From contig NZ_JAJITD010000002.1 in assembly GCF_020880815.1 (NCBI RefSeq), positions 496,001 through 560,000 on the forward strand: a DNA stretch of 64,000 bases, in the 5' to 3' direction. A program made the translations under genes and the position numbers. Each line of letters starts with the position of its first letter. Position 1 is the stretch's first letter. The notes beneath the pieces were generated by a model that saw only the letters and a program-made list of their open reading frames with translations, did not search any database and was not told where the DNA came from. Below are positions 1 through 8,818 of the stretch, piece after piece. This stretch comes from Paraburkholderia sejongensis. GTDB taxonomy: Bacteria > Pseudomonadota > Gammaproteobacteria > Burkholderiales > Burkholderiaceae.

Positions 1-451
1 CGAACGCGCCCTGCACGAGGATCAGCAGCAGCAGCGAGGTCGGCCACCACGGCGACACGTGCAGCGGCCGGCGCTTGATGCGCGCGGTCCACGCGATCAC
101 CGTCTGCGCGATGATCAGCACGCCGATCGCCATCGCGAAGTAGCGGTGGATCATCTCGATCCACGCCTTGGTCATGCTGACGGGACCGCTCGGCATCGCC
201 TGATAGGCGGCGGAGATCGCCGCGTGCGCGATGAACGGCGACGAGGTGCCGTAGCAGCCCGGCCAGTCCGGGCAGCCGAGACCGGAATCGGTGAGGCGGG
301 TGAAGCCGCCGAACATCACCAGATCGAGTGTCAGGAAGGTAGTGAGCCAGACCAGCTTGCGGAATTTGTTGTCGTCGGCCTTGACCCATACGTAGGACAG
401 CGGCAGCAACGCGATACACAGGCCGATCAAGGCCAGTTGCAGTACGAACAT
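1..451 (-). CDS. ctaA: Heme A synthase (COX15/CtaA family), N-terminal part
   Basis: Converts heme O to heme A for the aa3-type oxidase encoded next to it; integral membrane protein. The reading frame starts at an ATG (CAT at 449-451) and runs off the window edge, so only about 150 residues are visible. The N-terminus is a hydrophobic helix (MFVLQLALIGLCIALLPLSY), followed by the family motif FGGFTRLTDSGLGCPDWPGC and by IEMIHRYFAM, which carries a predicted heme-ligand histidine. It sits 22 bp after the SCO-like gene on the same strand, in the usual betaproteobacterial oxidase assembly block. Identity is clear; the C-terminal half cannot be judged. Confidence 0.93.
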   Translation of the reverse strand, partial: MFVLQLALIGLCIALLPLSYVWVKADDNKFRKLVWLTTFLTLDLVMFGGFTRLTDSGLGCPDWPGCYGTSSPFIAHAAISAAYQAMPSGPVSMTKAWIEMIHRYFAMAIGVLIIAQTVIAWTARIKRRPLHVSPWWPTSLLLLILVQGAF

Positions 452-473
452 CTTGGTTACCCTGTTTGCGGCA

Positions 474-1148
474 TCAGCCGATCCGCGACCATTTCAGCAG
501 CTTGGTCAGATCGCTCTTGATCTTGCTCGGATTTGCGTCCTTCGGGAAACGCATCATCAGATTGCCGTTCGGATCGACCAGGTAGATATGGTCGGTGTCG
601 CGCGTCCCCGTATCGGCCGGCAGCCACGCGGCGACCTGCGCGGGGTCGGCGATCAGTATGTTGGTGTCGGGGTAGGCGGTTTGTATCACATCGGCGACCT
701 TGCCCGCATCGGTGCGCAGCCACACCTCCACGACGCGCTCGCGTTCCGGACCCTGGGCTGCGCGGATTTGTCGCATGAAGTAGAGCTTGGTCACGCAGGC
801 TTTGTCGCACTCGCTGCCGTCGACCGAAATCATCAGCCAGTGCCCGCGCAGCGACGCAAGCTTGAGCGGCTTGCCGTCCTCGCCGGTGACCGTCAGCGCG
901 TCGGGAATCGGCCGCTGCGGTTGGATCAGCGTGCCGTAGTTGGTGCTGCCGCCCGCCGGCTTCACCACGTAATAGACGAAGTACGAGATCGCGATCGGCG
1001 CCGCGCAGACCACCGCGAGCAGCAACAGCACCCAGCGGCCGCGCTGCCACGAGCCCGGGCCGTTCGGTTGACCGGGGATCGGCTTGGTCGTGGCGGGCTT
1101 GCCGGCGGGTTTGCCAGCTTGCGGCGAACGGGGAGTTTGAGTCGACAC
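474..1148 (-). CDS. SCO1/thioredoxin-fold oxidase assembly membrane protein
   Basis: Probable membrane-anchored thioredoxin-fold protein of 224 residues lying between SURF1 and heme A synthase, so likely involved in copper or redox handling during CuA assembly. A Pro/Gly-rich cytoplasmic N-terminus is followed by one membrane helix (about 39-62). A SCO-like domain then carries CDKAC near residue 114 (two Cys three residues apart) and a beta-strand region DHIYLVDPNGNLMMRF. I do not see a clear equivalent of the distal SCO copper-ligand histidine, so copper binding is uncertain. The start is GTG with AAGAGG 8 bp upstream. Family-level assignment only. Confidence 0.75.
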   Translation of the reverse strand: MSTQTPRSPQAGKPAGKPATTKPIPGQPNGPGSWQRGRWVLLLLAVVCAAPIAISYFVYYVVKPAGGSTNYGTLIQPQRPIPDALTVTGEDGKPLKLASLRGHWLMISVDGSECDKACVTKLYFMRQIRAAQGPERERVVEVWLRTDAGKVADVIQTAYPDTNILIADPAQVAAWLPADTGTRDTDHIYLVDPNGNLMMRFPKDANPSKIKSDLTKLLKWSRIG

Positions 1149-1199
1149 TACAGAACCTCTTTCGATGATTGGACGGCGCGCGGCCGGCCGTAGACTACC

Positions 1200-1916
1200 T
1201 CAAGCGCCCGGCGCGTGCCGCCTTCTGCCCGCGCGGCGCGCCGCATAGAGGCCGAAGCCGAGCGCGGCGGCGGCCATGCCCCACCACTGCAGCATGTAGC
1301 CGTAGTTGCGCTCGACGCCGGTGGTCGGCGCGGGCCAGTCGCGCACGAGGCCGTCGCCGGTCTTGCCGGTTTGCTGGATCACGAACGCCTGCAACGGCAG
1401 CCCGGTTTCGGCCGCATACGCGCGGACGTCGAGATTCTGGCGGATCCGCTGATGCGCGGCGGAACCGCCCTGCCCGAGTTCGAACGCGCGCGACGCATCG
1501 GCGCGCGCGATCCCTTCGATCTCGACCTCGCCCGCGGGCGTCGAGTACGGCGCGATCGTCTCGCGATTGCTCATATTGCGCGGCAGCCAGCCGCGATTGA
1601 CCAGCACGTAGCCGCCGTCGGCCAGTTTAAAAGGCATCACGACGTAAAAACCGGGCTGGTCGTTATACGGACGATTATCGAGGTACACGACTTTGTCCGC
1701 GACGAAACTGCCGCGCGCCTTCACGCGATGAAATTCGACGTCCTTCAGCGCGAGCGGCGCGGCGCCGACCGGCAGCGCGGGCGCGTTCTCGAACTGCGTG
1801 ATGCGCGCTTCGAGCGCTTCCTTCTGATGCGCGCGATCGCGCTGCCAGAAACCGAGCCGCACGGTCACGGCGACCACCAGCATGATCAGCAGCGCGGGAA
1901 TCAGGCGAGACTTCAT
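1200..1916 (-). CDS. SURF1 family cytochrome oxidase biogenesis protein
   Basis: SURF1/Shy1 proteins help insert heme A into subunit I of cytochrome c oxidase. The 238-residue protein has the expected two-helix topology: an N-terminal membrane helix (about 4-22), a soluble domain with the signature VEFHRVKARGSF, VYLDNRPYNDQPGFYVVMPF and VLVNRGWLPRN, and a C-terminal helix ending in basic residues. It is followed 51 bp later by the SCO-like gene and faces away from the small DUF2909 gene upstream. The ATG at 1914-1916 is the first good start of the conserved region. Confidence 0.93.
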   Translation of the reverse strand: MKSRLIPALLIMLVVAVTVRLGFWQRDRAHQKEALEARITQFENAPALPVGAAPLALKDVEFHRVKARGSFVADKVVYLDNRPYNDQPGFYVVMPFKLADGGYVLVNRGWLPRNMSNRETIAPYSTPAGEVEIEGIARADASRAFELGQGGSAAHQRIRQNLDVRAYAAETGLPLQAFVIQQTGKTGDGLVRDWPAPTTGVERNYGYMLQWWGMAAAALGFGLYAARRAGRRRHAPGA

Positions 1917-2027
1917 GAGAGGCGCTCCGGCACCGTGTTCAGGGCCGCCGGGGACCTGCGGCAGAGGCCCGCGCGCGGTGCGATAATAAATGTCTTGCCA
2001 CTGCGCTTTCCGGTTTCAGTCGGTTCC

Positions 2028-2237
2028 ATGCACATCATCGTTCCCATTGCCTTTGCACTGATCATCGCCAGCATGATTTCAGCGCTGTATTTCATGATGC
2101 ACGACAAAGGCAAGACCAAGCGGATGGTCTGGTCGCTCGCCACGCGGGTCGGGCTGTCGATCTCGCTGTTCCTGCTGATCCTGTTCGCGCACTGGATGGG
2201 CTGGATTCAGTCGACCGGGATCCCATACGGGCGCTGA
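2028..2237 (+). CDS. Twin transmembrane small protein (DUF2909 type)
   Basis: A 69-residue protein made almost wholly of two hydrophobic helices (about 3-23 and 40-60) joined by a short basic loop (HDKGKTKR). This matches the twin-transmembrane DUF2909 family found beside ctaE/SURF1 in Betaproteobacteria; its function is not known. It is the only plus-strand gene within the oxidase cluster, divergent from SURF1 and convergent with ctaE. The ATG at 2028 was chosen because the hydrophobic helix begins right after it; the frame is open further upstream, but that extension has no membrane-protein character. Confidence 0.8.
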   Translation: MHIIVPIAFALIIASMISALYFMMHDKGKTKRMVWSLATRVGLSISLFLLILFAHWMGWIQSTGIPYGR

Positions 2238-2261
2238 GCCAGCCGCGCCGCAATCGCCCCC

Positions 2262-2300
2262 GAGCAAACAAAACGCCGCCCCGACAGGTCGAGGGCGGCG
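2262..2300 (-). terminator. Intrinsic terminator after ctaE
   Basis: Stem of eight G-C pairs (2274-2281 with 2293-2300) and an 11-nt loop. Read on the minus strand it is followed by TTTTGTTTG. It lies about 90 bp past the ctaE stop, and so separates the structural oxidase genes from the SURF1 assembly block. Confidence 0.75.
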
Positions 2301-2386
2301 CTGCATTGATCCTTGCATACTGCTCGTGCGCGCCGCCCGGCGGGCGTTTTCGCGCACGACCCGCGGCTCGCGCGGGTCCGACTGCG

Positions 2387-3244
2387 TTACAGCCAGTACA
2401 CGACGACGTACAGACCCAGCCACACGACGTCGACGAAGTGCCAGTACCAGGCCGCGCCTTCGAACGCGAAGTGATGCTCGGCCGTGAAGTGGCCGCGAAT
2501 CAGCCGCACCAGAACCACTGCCAGCATCGTGCCACCGAGGAACACGTGAAAACCGTGGAAGCCCGTCAGCAGGAAGAACGTCGAACCGTAGATGCCCGAC
2601 GACAGCGTCAGGTTCAGTTCGTTGTACGCGTGGAAATATTCGAATCCCTGCAGGAACAGGAAGCAGACGCCCAGCACCAGCGTCGCCGCCAGCCAGCCGA
2701 TCGCCTTCTTGCGATGGTTGTCGCGCAGCGCATGGTGCGAGACCGTCAGCGTCGCGCCCGACGACAGCAGCAGCGCGGTGTTGATGGTCGGCACCGGCCA
2801 CGGTTGCATCGACTTGTAGGTCGACACCAGCGCCGCCGGACCGTTGTTGGGCCACACCGCGGTGAAATCCGGCCAGATCAGCTTGAAGTCGAGGCTGCCG
2901 AGCTGATGCAGCGCGATTTCGCGCGCATAGAACAGCGCACCGAAGAACGCGCCGAAGAACATCACTTCGGAGAAGATGAACCAGCTCATGCTCCAGCGAT
3001 ACGAGCGGTCGACGTTCTTGCCGTACATCCCGCCTTCCGACTCGGCGATCGCGTCGCCGAACCAGTGCCACAGCGTGAACAGCAGCCACAGCAAACCGGC
3101 GAACACGCCGAGCGGCGCCCAGCTCTGCTCGTTGATCCACGCCGCAAGCGATCCGAGCATGACCAGCAACCCGGCAGCGGCGCTGATCGGATGCCGCGAC
3201 GGATGCGGTACGAAATAGTACGGGCTCTCGTTTTGACCGCTCAT
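2387..3244 (-). CDS. ctaE: Cytochrome c oxidase subunit III
   Basis: Subunit III of the aa3-type oxidase, an inner-membrane protein that stabilises proton uptake by subunit I. The 285-residue sequence has seven hydrophobic segments. Typical motifs are PHPSRHPISAAAG near the N-terminus, SYRWSMSWFIFSEVMFFGAF in the middle, and GFHGFHVFLGG and WYWHFVDVVWLGLYVVVYWL at the end. It is the last structural gene of the ctaC-ctaD-ctaG-ctaE series and is followed by a terminator. Confidence 0.97.
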   Translation of the reverse strand: MSGQNESPYYFVPHPSRHPISAAAGLLVMLGSLAAWINEQSWAPLGVFAGLLWLLFTLWHWFGDAIAESEGGMYGKNVDRSYRWSMSWFIFSEVMFFGAFFGALFYAREIALHQLGSLDFKLIWPDFTAVWPNNGPAALVSTYKSMQPWPVPTINTALLLSSGATLTVSHHALRDNHRKKAIGWLAATLVLGVCFLFLQGFEYFHAYNELNLTLSSGIYGSTFFLLTGFHGFHVFLGGTMLAVVLVRLIRGHFTAEHHFAFEGAAWYWHFVDVVWLGLYVVVYWL

Positions 3245-3404
3245 TCTTGATTCTCCACTTCAGTCCAGTTGTTCCGGAATCCCCGGCTGTATCCTCGGCG
3301 GCGCGTCGATACCGCACCGCTTCACTCTAATTCGTGGGCGCCGCCGCGCCCCGCTGCTGCTCGCGCCCGCCGCTCTCACGGCACGCGCGCGCACTGAAGA
3401 CCGC

Positions 3405-3614
3405 TCAACCGACGACCGCGCGCACGATCAGGATCAGCACCCCGATGAAGATCGCCGCGCCGATCAGCGCCGCCACGATCACGTGCAGCGGGTTCAACTG
3501 CGTCGCATCCGCCTCCAGATGGCTGCGCTTGCGCACCCCGAAAAACGACCAGAACACTGCGCGCATCGACTGCCCGAAACTGCTTTTGCGCGGACCGCCG
3601 CCGTTATCGCTCAT
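3405..3614 (-). CDS. DUF2970 small membrane protein
   Basis: A 69-residue protein with a basic N-terminal half (SFGQSMRAVFWSFFGVRKRS) and one C-terminal membrane helix (about 44-66). This is the pattern of DUF2970 proteins, which usually lie between ctaG and ctaE in Betaproteobacteria. No function is established; position suggests a link to oxidase assembly. It follows ctaG by 62 bp on the same strand. Confidence 0.8.
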   Translation of the reverse strand: MSDNGGGPRKSSFGQSMRAVFWSFFGVRKRSHLEADATQLNPLHVIVAALIGAAIFIGVLILIVRAVVG

Positions 3615-3676
3615 CTTGCTTCGTCTTCCTCGTTTCTTCCGCCGGCTTCACCGCTTACGCCGGCCTCAGGTCGGCT

Positions 3677-4309
3677 TCAGGTCGGCTTCGCGGCGGTCGC
3701 CGCGGGGTTGGCCGCGTTGCCCGCATTCGCCTTGGGCAGCGCCTCGTCCGCGTTCGCCGCCGCCGGCGTATTCAACTCAAAAAAGGTGTACGACAGCGTG
3801 ATCGTCTTCACGTCCTTCGGCAACTTCGGGTCGACCACGAACACCACCGGCATCCGCTTGCTCTCGTTCGCCGTCAACGTCTGCTGCGTGAAACAGAAAC
3901 ACTCGATCTTTTTGAAAAACTCGGTCGCCTGCTTCGGCGCGTAGCTCGGAATCGCCTGCGCGCGAATCGTGCGCGCCTGCTGATTGCTGACGTCGTACAT
4001 GACCGTCGTCACTTCGCCCGGATGCACGTCCATACTGCGCTGCTCCGGCATGAAACCCAACGGACCACGCGCGTTCGCGTCGAATTCGATCGACACCGTG
4101 CGGCTCATGTCGACCTGCGTGTTCTTCGCCTCGCGCGCGCTGGTGTCGCGCTGCACAAGGTTGTTCACGCCGGTGATCTCGCAGATCGCCCGATAGATCG
4201 GGATCAGTGCGAAACCGAAGCCGAACATCATCAACGCGACGACGAACAGCTTGATCAGCATCGAACGGTTGAAAGAGCGGTCGGCCTCGGCCGGCGGTTG
4301 CGTCGACAT
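3677..4309 (-). CDS. ctaG: Cytochrome c oxidase assembly protein CtaG/Cox11
   Basis: Delivers copper to the CuB site of subunit I from the periplasmic side. The protein has one N-terminal membrane helix (LIKLFVVALMMFGFGFALIP), a periplasmic domain and the hallmark copper motif CFCF in KKIECFCFTQQTL. The C-terminus is an Ala/Asn/Pro-rich tail after LSYTFFEL. The second ATG (MSTQPPAEAD) is preferred over one five codons upstream because the family begins here. It lies between the small assembly protein and DUF2970. Confidence 0.94.
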   Translation of the reverse strand: MSTQPPAEADRSFNRSMLIKLFVVALMMFGFGFALIPIYRAICEITGVNNLVQRDTSAREAKNTQVDMSRTVSIEFDANARGPLGFMPEQRSMDVHPGEVTTVMYDVSNQQARTIRAQAIPSYAPKQATEFFKKIECFCFTQQTLTANESKRMPVVFVVDPKLPKDVKTITLSYTFFELNTPAAANADEALPKANAGNAANPAATAAKPT

Positions 4310-4352
4310 CTGAATCCTCAACAAACCTGCTAACAGACTTCAAGCGACGGCG

Positions 4353-4499
4353 TCAGCCGCTGAACCAGCACTGCTTGACAACGATGCTGGCGAAAAACAT
4401 CGCCGCGATGGCCAGCATCACCAGCCCGATGCGCCGGTTGCCCGCGCGAATCTGCTCCGGCGTACGTCGTTCGTGTGGATTGCGCGTCATGCTCGACAT
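4353..4499 (-). CDS. Cytochrome oxidase small assembly protein
   Basis: A 48-residue protein with motif RRTPEQIRAGNRRIGLVMLA and a single membrane helix near the C-terminus, followed by KQCWFSG. This small family lies between ctaD and ctaG in Burkholderia-type clusters and is annotated as an oxidase assembly factor, mostly from position. The ATG giving MSSMTRNPHER was chosen; the longer open frame upstream has only Arg/Ala-rich, unconserved sequence. A start three codons later (MTRN) is also possible. Confidence 0.75.
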   Translation of the reverse strand: MSSMTRNPHERRTPEQIRAGNRRIGLVMLAIAAMFFASIVVKQCWFSG

Positions 4500-4616
4500 T
4501 CTTAATACCTGTCTCGGGTGGCGCCGCCGCGCTGGCGGCGGCCGCCTCGCGAAGCACCGGCTTGTCCGGCTGCGCGCTAGCGCAGCCCGGCAACCCGGCA
4601 CCTCGACCGGTGCTGC

Positions 4617-6230
4617 TTACTCGACGGTCGGCGGATGCTCGAACGTGTGGAACGGAGCCGGGCTCGGTACGGTCCACTCGAGGCCGGTTGCGCCGTCCCA
4701 CGGCTTGTCGCCCGCTTCGACGTGTTCGCCGCCGCCACGGTAGGCCGGCAGCGCGACCGCGAACAGGAAGTAGACCTGCGCGAGACCGAAGCCGAACGCG
4801 CCGATCGAGATCACCTGGTTCCAGTCCGTGAACTGGGCCGGGTAGTCCGCATAACGACGCGGCATGCCGGCAAGACCGACGAAGTGCATCGGCAGGAACG
4901 CGAGGTTGAAGAAGAACATCGACGCCCAGAAGTGGATCTTGCCGCGCGTCTCGTTGTACATCCAGCCGGTCCACTTCGGCGCCCAGTAGTACCACCCGGA
5001 GAACAGCGCGAACAATGACCCGGCCACCAGCACGTAGTGGAAGTGCGCGACCACGAAGTAAGTGCCGTGATACTGGATGTCGAGCGGCGCCATTGCGAGC
5101 ATCAGACCCGACAGGCCGCCGAACGTGAACACGATCAGAAAGCCGACCGCGAACAGCATCGGGGTTTCGAACGACAGCGCGCCGCGCCACATCGTTGCAA
5201 CCCAGTTGAACACCTTCACGCCGGTCGGCACCGCGATCAGCATCGTCGCGTACATGAAGAACAGCTGGCCGGTGACCGGCATGCCGGTTACGAACATGTG
5301 GTGCGCCCAGACCATGAACGACAGGATCGCGATCGATGCCGTCGCGTAGACCATCGAGCTATAGCCGAACAGCGGCTTGCGCGCGAACGCCGGAATCACC
5401 TGCGAGACGATCCCGAACGCCGGCAAGATCATGATGTACACCTCGGGGTGCCCGAAGAACCAGAAGATGTGCTGGTACATGACCGGGTCGCCGCCGCCCG
5501 CCGCATTGAAGAACGACGTGCCGAAGTGACGGTCGAACAGCACCATCGTGATCGCGCCCGCCAGAACCGGCATCACGGCGATCAGCAGGTACGCGGTGAT
5601 CAGCCAGGTCCACACGAACATCGGCATCTTCATCAGCGTGAGGCCGGGAGCGCGCATGTTCAGGATCGTCACGACGATGTTGATACCGCCCATGATCGAC
5701 GACGCCCCCATCAGGTGGACCGCGAAAATCGCGAAGTCCATGCCCGGGCCCATCTGCGTGGAGAGCGGCGCGTACAGCGTCCAGCCCGCGGCGGTCGCGC
5801 CGCCCGGCGAGAAGAACGAACCGACCAGCAGCACCGCGGCAACCGGCAGCAGCCAGAAGCTGAAGTTGTTCATCCGCGCGAAGGCCATGTCCGACGCGCC
5901 GATCTGCAGCGGCACCATCCAGTTCGCGAAGCCGACGAAGGCCGGCATGATCGCGCCGAACACCATGATCAGCCCGTGCATGGTGGTCAACTGGTTGAAG
6001 AACTCGGGCCGCATGATCTGCAGGCCCGGCTCGAACAACTCGGCACGGATCATCAGCGCCATCACGCCCCCGGACAGGAACATGGTGAACGAGAAGATCA
6101 GGTACAGCGTACCGATGTCCTTGTGGTTGGTTGCGAACAGCCAGCGACGCCAGCCGTGCGGCGTTTCGTGGCCGTGGTCGCCGTGCACGTGCTCGTGGCC
6201 CGCGACTACATCGTGTCCGATGCTAGACAT
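4617..6230 (-). CDS. ctaD: Cytochrome c oxidase subunit I
   Basis: Catalytic subunit of the aa3-type oxidase, holding heme a and the heme a3-CuB centre. The 537-residue protein has 12 predicted membrane segments. The CuB/active-site motif is FFGHPEVYIMILPAFG, containing the conserved Glu of A-type oxidases and the His-Tyr pair; YFVVAHFHYVLVAGS supplies heme ligands. A His-rich N-terminus (GHDVVAGHEHVHGDHGHE) could bind metal, although this is only a composition feature. It follows ctaC by 44 bp and is probably cotranscribed with it. Confidence 0.98.
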   Translation of the reverse strand: MSSIGHDVVAGHEHVHGDHGHETPHGWRRWLFATNHKDIGTLYLIFSFTMFLSGGVMALMIRAELFEPGLQIMRPEFFNQLTTMHGLIMVFGAIMPAFVGFANWMVPLQIGASDMAFARMNNFSFWLLPVAAVLLVGSFFSPGGATAAGWTLYAPLSTQMGPGMDFAIFAVHLMGASSIMGGINIVVTILNMRAPGLTLMKMPMFVWTWLITAYLLIAVMPVLAGAITMVLFDRHFGTSFFNAAGGGDPVMYQHIFWFFGHPEVYIMILPAFGIVSQVIPAFARKPLFGYSSMVYATASIAILSFMVWAHHMFVTGMPVTGQLFFMYATMLIAVPTGVKVFNWVATMWRGALSFETPMLFAVGFLIVFTFGGLSGLMLAMAPLDIQYHGTYFVVAHFHYVLVAGSLFALFSGWYYWAPKWTGWMYNETRGKIHFWASMFFFNLAFLPMHFVGLAGMPRRYADYPAQFTDWNQVISIGAFGFGLAQVYFLFAVALPAYRGGGEHVEAGDKPWDGATGLEWTVPSPAPFHTFEHPPTVE

Positions 6231-6274
6231 GACTATCTCCTAAAGCGAATTCTGCGGTGCTGACCATGAACACG

Positions 6275-7855
6275 TCAGGCCGCCGGACTGATCTGGACAC
6301 GCCGCGCTTCCTTCGCGTCGGTGCCGCCCGTGATCGATTCCGGCTTCTTCAAAATAATATGGTCTTCGGCAATGCCGGCTGCTTTCAGTGCGTCGCGCAC
6401 GGCTTCGGCACGATCCTTTGCGAGCTTCGCGTTCAGATCGGCGGAACCGCTTGCGTCGGTGAAGCCCGACAGCGTGAATTTCGCATCCGGATGCGCCTTC
6501 GCGTACGCGCTAGCGGCGTCGACCGCCGCTTTCGCGTCGGCCGGCAGCGTGCTCTTGCCGGTCTCGAAGTAGACGCTCGCCGGCAGCGTGGCCGCAGCTG
6601 CGCCGTTGTCCGCGCCCGCAGCCGGCGCGGAGGCCGCTTCCGGAGCCGATGCCGCGGCAGCCGCGCCCGCGTCGGCCAGATGGTTGCCGCCTTCGGGCAG
6701 CTTGCCGTTGCGCGCGTCGGCCACCTGCTTCGGCTGCAGAATGTCGCCGGTGTGGTTGCCCCACGAGTTACGTTCGTACGTGACCACCGAAGCGATTTCG
6801 ACGTCGTTCAGCGTCGGCGCCCACGACGGCATCGCATTCTTGCCCTTCAGCACGAGGCTCACGTGTTCCGCGAGCGGGCCGTTGGCGATCTTGCTGCCGT
6901 CGAGCGCCGGGAATGCGCCCGCGCCCTTGCCGGTCGGCTGGTGGCAGACCGCGCAGTTCGCCGCATACACCTTGCCGCCGCGCTCCATCAGCTCGGCCAT
7001 CGTGTAGGTCTTGTTCGGATCGTCCTGGCCGGCGGCCATTTTCTTCTTCTGCGCGTCGACCCACTTCGCGTAGTCCTCGGCGGACAGCACTTCGACGACG
7101 ACCGGCATGAACGCGTGTTCCTTGCCGCACAGTTCGGTACAGAAGCCGCGGAACGTGCCGGTGCGATTAGCCTTGAACCAGGTGTCGCGCACGAAGCCCG
7201 GAATCGCATCCTGCTTCACGCCGAAAGCCGGCACGTACCAGGAGTGGACTACGTCGTTCGCGGTTGTGATGATGCGCACTTTTTTGTCGACCGGCACCAC
7301 CAGCGGGTTGTCGACTTCCTGCAGATACAGCGTGGAAATCGGCTCGCGGCCTTCGGTCTGCGCGCGCGGGGTGGACAGCGTCGACAGAAAGTTGATGCCT
7401 TCGCCCGGACCCTTCACGTAGTCGTAGCCCCACTTCCACTGGTAGCCGGTGACCTTGATCGTGAGATCGGCGTTCGAGGTGTCCTTCATCGCGACGACGG
7501 CCTTGGTGGCGGGGAGCGCCATCAGCACGACGATGACGAACGGCACGATCGTCCAGATGATTTCGACGGTGGTGCTTTCGTGGAAATTGGCTGCCTTGTA
7601 GCCCTTCGACTTGCGGTGCGCGAAGACCGAATAGAACATCACCGCGAACACGCCGATGAAGATCACCGTGCACAGGACCAGCATGAACATGTGGAGGCTG
7701 AACAGCTCCTCAGCGATTCTCGTTGCAGGCGGCTGGAGATTGATCGCATTGACGGCGGGGCCGCCGGGAGCATCGCCCACTGCCAGGGCCGCACCGGCGA
7801 AAAGCATTCCGCTCGTCGCCAGCACGCTCGTGAGCGCTCGCTTGATTGTTTTCAT
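6275..7855 (-). CDS. ctaC: Cytochrome c oxidase subunit II fused to cytochrome c and an OmpA-like domain
   Basis: Accepts electrons through CuA and passes them to subunit I. The 526-residue protein has a signal-like N-terminus (1-25), two membrane helices (about 52-78 and 98-116), and a CuA domain with His204, Cys239, Glu241, Cys243, His247 and Met250. A class I cytochrome c follows (CAVCH at 301-305, probable axial Met342), then an Ala/Pro linker (about 395-424), then an OmpA-like C-terminal domain (about 427-524). That last domain has FTDASGS and NAKLAKDRAEAV, which match the peptidoglycan-binding pattern. The start MKTIKRAL has AAGGAAG just upstream, so it is preferred to the ATG eight codons earlier. 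Confidence 0.96.
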   Translation of the reverse strand: MKTIKRALTSVLATSGMLFAGAALAVGDAPGGPAVNAINLQPPATRIAEELFSLHMFMLVLCTVIFIGVFAVMFYSVFAHRKSKGYKAANFHESTTVEIIWTIVPFVIVVLMALPATKAVVAMKDTSNADLTIKVTGYQWKWGYDYVKGPGEGINFLSTLSTPRAQTEGREPISTLYLQEVDNPLVVPVDKKVRIITTANDVVHSWYVPAFGVKQDAIPGFVRDTWFKANRTGTFRGFCTELCGKEHAFMPVVVEVLSAEDYAKWVDAQKKKMAAGQDDPNKTYTMAELMERGGKVYAANCAVCHQPTGKGAGAFPALDGSKIANGPLAEHVSLVLKGKNAMPSWAPTLNDVEIASVVTYERNSWGNHTGDILQPKQVADARNGKLPEGGNHLADAGAAAAASAPEAASAPAAGADNGAAAATLPASVYFETGKSTLPADAKAAVDAASAYAKAHPDAKFTLSGFTDASGSADLNAKLAKDRAEAVRDALKAAGIAEDHIILKKPESITGGTDAKEARRVQISPAA

Positions 7856-7946
7856 AGCTTCCTTACCCAAATTTTCCATTCAAACCCCTCGACCCCGCTG
7901 GCAACGTGTCGCGCGCCCCTTGAACGCCGCGTGCCCGGCACCACCT

Positions 7947-8423
7947 TCAACACCGTGCCAGCCACATCCGCAGTTCGCCTGCGAACTGCGCGCGCCGATT
8001 CTGCGCGAGATGCTGCCCGATCATGATCGTCTGCCCGCGCGAGACCAGCTTGATCTGATCGCGCGGCGTTGCGCCCGGCTCGATCCGCACCCAGCGCGGA
8101 TTGAATTCGAACTGCGTAATCTGCTCGGCGCTGACCTGCTCGATCACGAGCCGGTTCGGAAACAACCGGATGCGCTCGTAATCGACAGCATGACGCGCAT
8201 ATATTGCAAACGCGATGCCCACCGCCAGCAACTCGATTCCGGTGAACGGCAGCACCAGCCAGGCGCCGACCAGAACCAGCATGAAAGCTATTGCCAGCGA
8301 GAACAACGCAAGCGACACGTACAGACAGACGAATTGCCGCGGCGATATCGAACAGTTGCGTTTCATGGTCCAGTCCCTGAGGACCGGCTCCGAATCCGCC
8401 AGCAGATGATCTGAAGCGCCCAT
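7947..8423 (-). CDS. DUF2244 membrane protein
   Basis: A 158-residue protein with two adjacent membrane helices (about 30-75, VCLYVSLALFSLAIAFMLVL and IELLAVGIAFAIYARHAVDY) and a soluble C-terminal domain ending FAGELRMWLARC. This matches the DUF2244 family, which often lies at the head of cox operons; its role is unknown. The start ATG (MGASDHLL) has a strong CAGGAGG site. It lies directly upstream of ctaC on the same strand, so it may be the first gene of the operon. Confidence 0.8.
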   Translation of the reverse strand: MGASDHLLADSEPVLRDWTMKRNCSISPRQFVCLYVSLALFSLAIAFMLVLVGAWLVLPFTGIELLAVGIAFAIYARHAVDYERIRLFPNRLVIEQVSAEQITQFEFNPRWVRIEPGATPRDQIKLVSRGQTIMIGQHLAQNRRAQFAGELRMWLARC

Positions 8424-8616
8424 CGCTGCCTCCTGCGAATCGTCGCGTCCGGCCTGCCTTCTTCTACTCCGGATGCATCTTGCGGCCGCCGCGTTTGCCT
8501 GCACTTGCATCACTGCGTGCGACCGCCCGAACCACTACCGCATCACCCCATATTGCAGCCCTGCGCGTTGGCGCTCGTCGCCCCAAATGTAGGAACCTCG
8601 GGCGACAAACTGACGC

Positions 8617-8645
8617 ATTATAGGCGCGATCCATAGGCACGACAA
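8617..8645 (-). promoter_or_regulatory. Sigma-70-type promoter for the DUF2244-cox operon
   Basis: Minus-strand TTGTCG (8645-8640), a 17-bp spacer and TATAAT (8622-8617). The predicted start is near 8610, giving a leader of about 190 nt before the DUF2244 gene. This is the only recognisable element in the 395-bp gene-free stretch 8424-8818. That stretch also holds a loose inverted repeat with arms GCCCGCAA/TTGCGGGC (about 8655-8706) without a T-run. Confidence 0.55.
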
Positions 8646-8818
8646 GCAAGCCCAGAATGGCCCGCAAGCCCGGCGCGACAAGCCTTAGCGCCATTTTTTG
8701 CGGGCTTTTACGGCTCTCCCGGAGAGCAAATTCCAGGCATAACAGATGTCGTCTTTACCGCTTTAACAACACGTCGTCCGCAACGTCGACAAGCTATTGA
8801 TGACAAGCGCGCAATCTG

